Source of the DNA: Plasmodium brasilianum
Lineage: Eukaryota; Apicomplexa; Aconoidasida; Haemosporida; Plasmodiidae
Assembly (NCBI RefSeq): GCF_023973825.1
Contig: NC_090117.1
Location: 589,501-653,500, forward strand
Reading direction: 5' to 3'
Length of the DNA: 64,000 nt
The notes under the pieces were generated by a model. The model was given only the letters and a program-made list of their open reading frames with translations, ran no database searches and was not told the origin of the DNA. Position numbers and translations under genes: made by a program. This document shows positions 58,848 through 64,000 of the stretch, piece after piece. Positions within the stretch are counted from its first letter, which is position 1, and the number at the start of each line of letters is the position of its first letter.

Positions 58848-61400
58848 AATGTTAGCATCTGTAAGTCCTTATAAAACCAAATATATGTTGGGGGACTTTT
58901 CCATCAATATTTTTATTTATTTTTTTTTCGTTCTTTTGATGTTCATTTTCTAAAAACAAATTGATAATAGCTATTTTACTTGAAAAAATAAAAAAATAAA
59001 AATTTATAATATTTTTCAGTATAAACATAATGTTATTTTTGTTTTATAGATCATTTTCATTATATAAACTACGTTCATATTTTTTTCCTTTTATTGCTCA
59101 TATATATAATTTTTTTAGTCGTTTACACGAATTCCAATAAGCAAAATTAACACAATTATTAAATCTGTATATAATGCATATAAATGCAAAAAAACGTAGT
59201 AAAATATAACAGATGTACAGTGTTCTCTGTAATTTCAGTGTACTACAGCTAATATAAAGTAAAAAATAAACTATTTTTTTTTGTAAGTTTATAGGATAAA
59301 CCAACATAAATCAAGAACTGCATAGGTTTTTTTTTTTTATTTTGCTTGTTCATATAGATAAAATTTAATTGTAATACTCATTTGTTTTGTTATTTTATAT
59401 TATTTTGGCCAAAGAAACATATAAAAATAAGCTTGTTTAGATATTTCTTTTTCATTATCCATTCCAAATATTATTTGCAGACTAGTGGAAAAAATTGTTT
59501 TAATGTCTTATCACGAATTATAACAATGGTATTAAGAAAGAAAAAGATTATAATATGACTTTACATGTGTAATATATCATATGTATTTACGCGTACCATG
59601 CAAATAAAAATGTATTGTGAAATAACGAGATAAAACAATATATGATATAAACAGAAGGCGTGTTAAATAAAGGAATGCACTTAGCAATTCTGAAGTTTAT
59701 GAAAAAATTATGTGGGATATAAATTACAGAAAATAAAAAGGGGTAACATAATAATAAAGAGCAAATCTTGAAAATGAAAACTTAATTGAATGTGGTGCAG
59801 TTACACAACCTCAAAAAAATAGAAGTAAATTACTGTTAATTTTTTAAACCCAAAAAATTAAAACATTTCTTAAAATGTTAAAAATATAATTCATGAAAGA
59901 AAAATTTCTACAAAGGTATAAAATTATTTTTTATATATTATTTTGACGAAAATTGAGAATGATAATAGTCAAAAAAAAAAAGTATATAAACAAGTTTTCT
60001 GAATTAATGAATGACCTTTATTAAAAATAAAATTCAATACATCTCTTTAAATACTAATGTCTCATGTAGGTTGACTTCACTAAACAGTGAAAAAGTATAT
60101 TTTTATTATTATCATGTCCTTAATTTTCTTTTATGTTCTTGAATTTTTTTCGTCTCTTGTATTTTTTTAATTGAATTAAGATTGGAGAAATTTTATGTTA
60201 AAATTGCATCATCTATGTTTCTTTTATTTCGTTTAGTTAATAAAAAGTCATAATTTATACTTAGGATATCCTAACATAAAAATATATGTTAAATTCCCAG
60301 TGTTAAAAAAAAAATTAGCATATCTTTCATACGAAATCAATTTAAAAATTATAATTAAGTTTTACATATACCTTAATTCAGAAAAGTTTGTAAATTTTTT
60401 GTTTTGATATAAAATTCTTTGTACAACATTGCTTTGAGTGTTCTATGGTACTAATATATCATATACATTAATTTTTCCTTTTCAGGAAAAATAAAAAACT
60501 TTAAAAAGACAAATTTCATTATTAAAGTGATAATAGAAAAATACCTCCTTTTAATCATATTTTAGTATATATTTCTAAAAATAATGGTTATATAATAAAA
60601 TCTGACGAATGCTTATGTGTTAAGATAAATTCTTAAATTCGTAAGTTTCACTCTTTTAAAATAAGTTTCTCTTTTTTGTTTTCATAAAGAATATTTGTAA
60701 GAAAATGTTTGGACATAAATGCTTGCTTATCTTCAAATGACTTATAATTGCTTGATAAGTATTGTCAACATATTCAGTTGCTAGTACTCTCCTAATTTCT
60801 TTCAAATGGTTAAGTATTTCATCCTTCAGTAGCATATGATTTATTGAAGTTTATGCTATATGTCATGTAAAATATCCTCAGCAAAAAATTACATTCATTC
60901 TTATATGTTTATAATTAAAGAATAAATAATTTATAAAGGAAGGTCTATTTAAGCTTTATTTTTCTTATCTATGAAATATTTACGTTGGAAAAAAAAATAG
61001 TAATAAACATTACGCAAAATGTACACATTAAAATTTTCTAAATTAATCATTTACATAAATTCGATATATGGTACGTAGAACCGTAATTTGATTATTATCT
61101 ATTTCAAAAATTAACATTTGTTACATCTTTATTATGTAAAATTATATGATACAAAATTTTATCAAAAGAAGTATGATTTCAAGGATATCTATTCATTATA
61201 TTCATTTAGCTCTATATCTTCAATTTTGTATGTCATTAACATAATTTCGTAATACGAAAGAATTATTCCATTCTTTTATATATAACATTAATAAATTATA
61301 TTAAAACTTTGTGCGTTTATAGTGTGAACCTTTCATATGTTTTCATAGTAAAAATTATATTTAATAATATTTATATTTATAAACAAAATATGTTACAATA
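58848..61400. other. Gene-poor pericentromeric flank
   Basis: A 2.5-kb AT-rich stretch between the helical-repeat gene and the near-pure A/T core. Base composition is more mixed than in the core and it lacks the minisatellites seen elsewhere. It includes the helical-repeat gene's 5' flank. One 59-residue minus-strand frame (60656..60835) has protein-like composition. Confidence 0.5.
60656..60835 (-). CDS. Candidate short reading frame in the pericentromeric flank, unknown
   Basis: 59 residues from ATG to TAA. It begins MLLKDEILNHLKEIRRVL and continues ATEYVDNTYQAIISHLK. The mix of Glu, Arg, His, Asp and Lys and the helical periodicity look like real protein, and base composition is richer in G/C than around it. 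There is no recognisable family. It may be a small gene, a remnant exon or chance. Confidence 0.2.
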   Translation of the reverse strand: MLLKDEILNHLKEIRRVLATEYVDNTYQAIISHLKISKHLCPNIFLQIFFMKTKKRNLF

Positions 61401-63800
61401 AAATTATTAATAACAAAGAGTTAAATATTTTAAAAAATAAAAAACTAATAAAGTACAAAACAAATAAAACAATATATATATAATGTAAAAAAAAACAAAA
61501 AACAAATTTAAGTAAATTAATAAGATTATAAATTAGTAAAAACAAAATAATACTAAAATAATTATAAAAAAAAACGAAAATTAAAGATAATATATTAAAA
61601 AAATATATTATACTACACCTATAAAATAATAATATAATTAAAAAAAAATAATAATAATAATAAAATAAATAATAAGTTAAACATAATTAATATTATTATT
61701 AAAATAATATTTAGTCGTATTATTTCAAAAATAAATAAATCAATAATTTTAAAAATAGCATAAATTATAATTAATATTAAAATTATTATTAAATATAATA
61801 TTTAATATAAATTAATTGTTATATTAATTATAAAAATAAATAATAATATATTAATTTAATTAATTTTTATAACATTATATAAAATAAAAAATAATATATT
61901 AATTTAATTAATTTTTATATTATATAAAATAAAAACTAATATATTAATTTAATTAATTTTTATAACATTATATAAAATAAAAAATAATATATTAATTTAA
62001 TTAATTTTTATAACATTATATAAAATAAATAATAATTTATTAAAATAAAATTAAAATATATATATAAATTAATTTATAAAAACAAAAATAATTATATTAT
62101 ATTAATTGATAAATAAATATATGTATTAAATTAATTTCTAAAATATATTAATAAAAAGTATATAAAATTAATATAATATAAGAATAATTAAAATATATTA
62201 ATTAAAAAAAAATAAAAGATATAATATATTTATATTAAATTAATTTATTAAAATCATTAAAATATATTCATTTAAATATATATATTATTTATATATATTA
62301 TTTTCATTAATAAATATTAATATAATTAAAAATATTATATTAGTTAAAATAATTTATATATTAGCTTATAAAAACTTAAATAAATAAAAAAAATATATTA
62401 CTATATTATATGTTAAAAATAAAATATAATAAAAATAAAGAAATAGTTTATTATAATTTATACATAATATATTAAAGGAATTTAAATAGTAAATTTTAAT
62501 TACTTAAATAAAAAAAATATTATTAAATAAATTAATTATATTTTTAAATTAATGAAAAAGCATATGTATATTATGTAATTGTTTAATTAATAATATATAA
62601 AAATATGATAAACATATAATAAATATATATATATTCAAAAAATAAAAATTTTATAATTATAAAATATAAATATTATATTATTAATTAATTAAAAACAATA
62701 AATAAAATTAATATATTTAATTATATTATAAATAATACTTATAAAATATTTAAATAATTAATAATTTTAATATTCGTAATGAATTAATTATATAATAAGT
62801 AAAGAATAAAAAAATTATTAATTAAAATTATTTTATATATACATAATATTATAATAAATGTGACACTTTATTTAATTATTTATAATTAATTATTTATTTA
62901 TTATTTAATTAATTTAATTAACTAATTATAATTATCATATTTAAGTAAATATATATATAATAAAAACAATTAATTTTTATTTATATAAGTTAAATAATTT
63001 TATAAAATTATTAACATTATTTATATACATATGATTAGTAAATTTAATTAAAAAAAAGTTATTTAATATTTAAAACAATAAATAATTATATTTTAATTGT
63101 TATTATATTATAATAATTAAACTAATTACTTTATATATTATTTATTTACATTTACTAAATAATTTAATTATTATTATAGAACTTCAATACTTAAACTATT
63201 CCATTTGGAAAAGTGATAAAATATTTAACGTTTTAATATATTTATATCATAATAAAAAATTAAATGATTATTTGATTTATTTCAATACATAAAGTATATG
63301 AATTAAATTATAATTAATATATGTTAATATAAATAAAATAAATATGTTAATCTATTAATTAAAAAAAGAAAATATATAATTAATATAAATTTAAATGAAA
63401 TTATATTACTGTGAATTCTATGTTAAATAACATACAAATATTTAATAAATAAAACAATTATTATATTATATATATTTATTTATTTAAATTAATTAATTAA
63501 TTATCAAACGATAAAATATTATTATAATCAAATATATATAGTTTAGTTAATTAATTTGAATAATTATTAATATATTTAATATTATTATTAAATATATTTA
63601 TTAAATATAATTAATTATTTATATAATATAAAAATATATATATTAATTATAATTAATTATTTATGTAATATAATAATTTTTTTAATTATAATTAATTAGT
63701 TTTATATATTATATTAAATATATTTATTAATTATATTTTTTTTAATTATTAATTTTATTTCATTATTACTAAATAAAATAAAATTTGTGTTAAATTAGTG
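61400..63800. other. Putative centromere core
   Basis: About 2.4 kb in which most 60-base lines contain only one to six G/C bases, so A+T is near 95-98%. It has no open frame of note and an internal tandem repeat. Plasmodium centromeres are known to be single regions of about 2-4 kb with over 97% A+T and degenerate repeats, one per chromosome. As I recall, the P. falciparum chromosome 2 centromere lies next to the Rab5a end of this same gene block. A slightly less extreme patch lies at 63180-63240. The right boundary may extend past the window. Confidence 0.85.
61826..62030. repeat. ~48-bp A/T-only tandem repeat in the centromere core
   Basis: Four copies plus a partial of a unit containing TTATATAAAATAAAAAATAA and TATTAATTTAATTAATTTTT, spaced 45-48 bp. 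One copy lacks an ACA triplet. Copies are nearly identical. Confidence 0.85.
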
Positions 63801-64000
63801 ATAAATAAATAAGTATAAATTTATTTTACATGATAAAGTCAGATTGTGAAATTAATTTAACATATTATAAAATAAAAAAAATATAGCAAATTTTATGAAA
63901 ATTATGTGCTTTCTTAAATTTAGAATTTTAACTAAATGATTGTATTTTTATATTGACATAATTAAAATACATTATAATTAATACAAATAGGTTATATTTA
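63801..64000. other. AT-rich flank at right edge
   Basis: Slightly higher G/C content than the core. Nothing recognisable. Confidence 0.4.

Noticed and set aside
59098..59307. 69-residue minus-strand frame
   Set aside because: Composition is typical of chance frames in AT-rich DNA and there is no supporting splice or start context.
61400..63800. Subtelomere or organelle DNA insertion as explanation for the near-pure A/T tract
   Set aside because: No telomere repeat, subtelomeric gene family or plastid/mitochondrial gene is visible; housekeeping genes flank it, so a centromere fits better.

Overview
This window is nuclear DNA of a Plasmodium (malaria parasite) species. Intergenic DNA is very AT-rich. 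Poly-dA/dT runs of 15-30 bases and short tandem repeats fill the gaps. Introns are short with GT..T-rich..AG borders, and proteins carry long Asn/Lys-rich low-complexity inserts. The products include apicoplast FabH, a Rab5a with an Asn/Ser insert and a tyrosine-kinase-like (TKL) kinase. From memory, the gene order and strands match an inverted block of P. falciparum chromosome 2 (PFB0495w-PFB0555 region). The species cannot be fixed by eye; the composition would suit a malariae- or ovale-type genome (weak inference).

Layout from left to right: an unrecognised protein (+); release factor eRF1 (-, three exons rebuilt); an organellar ribosomal protein L7/L12 (+, two exons); a 1,961-residue Asn-rich protein with AT-hook-like motifs (-); a possible tiny two-exon gene (+); a nucleotide-sugar transporter (-, three exons rebuilt); an RluA-family protein lacking the catalytic Asp (+, three exons); asparaginyl-tRNA synthetase (-); a MORN-SAM-TKL kinase (-); ALG14 (-); a TBL2-like WD40 membrane protein (-, six exons rebuilt); a TMEM65-GAF fusion protein (-); FabH/KAS III (+, eight exons rebuilt); the complex III assembly factor CBP3/UQCC1 (+, seven exons rebuilt); Rab5a (+); and a large helical-repeat protein, probably mitochondrial (-).

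The last 2.6 kb is almost pure A/T, has no genes and contains a ~48-bp tandem repeat. It is very probably the chromosome's centromere.

Most genes are housekeeping: translation (eRF1, L7/L12, AsnRS), organelle function (FabH, CBP3, TMEM65-GAF, L7/L12, helical-repeat protein) and the secretory/glycosylation route (ALG14, nucleotide-sugar transporter, TBL2-like, Rab5a). Two genes, the kinase and TMEM65-GAF, are each split by one base at a long A-run. Both need the same +1 correction, so a systematic homopolymer undercount is the simplest explanation. The points most worth a second look are the TMEM65-GAF fusion, the Asp-to-His change in the RluA-like protein and the centromere.
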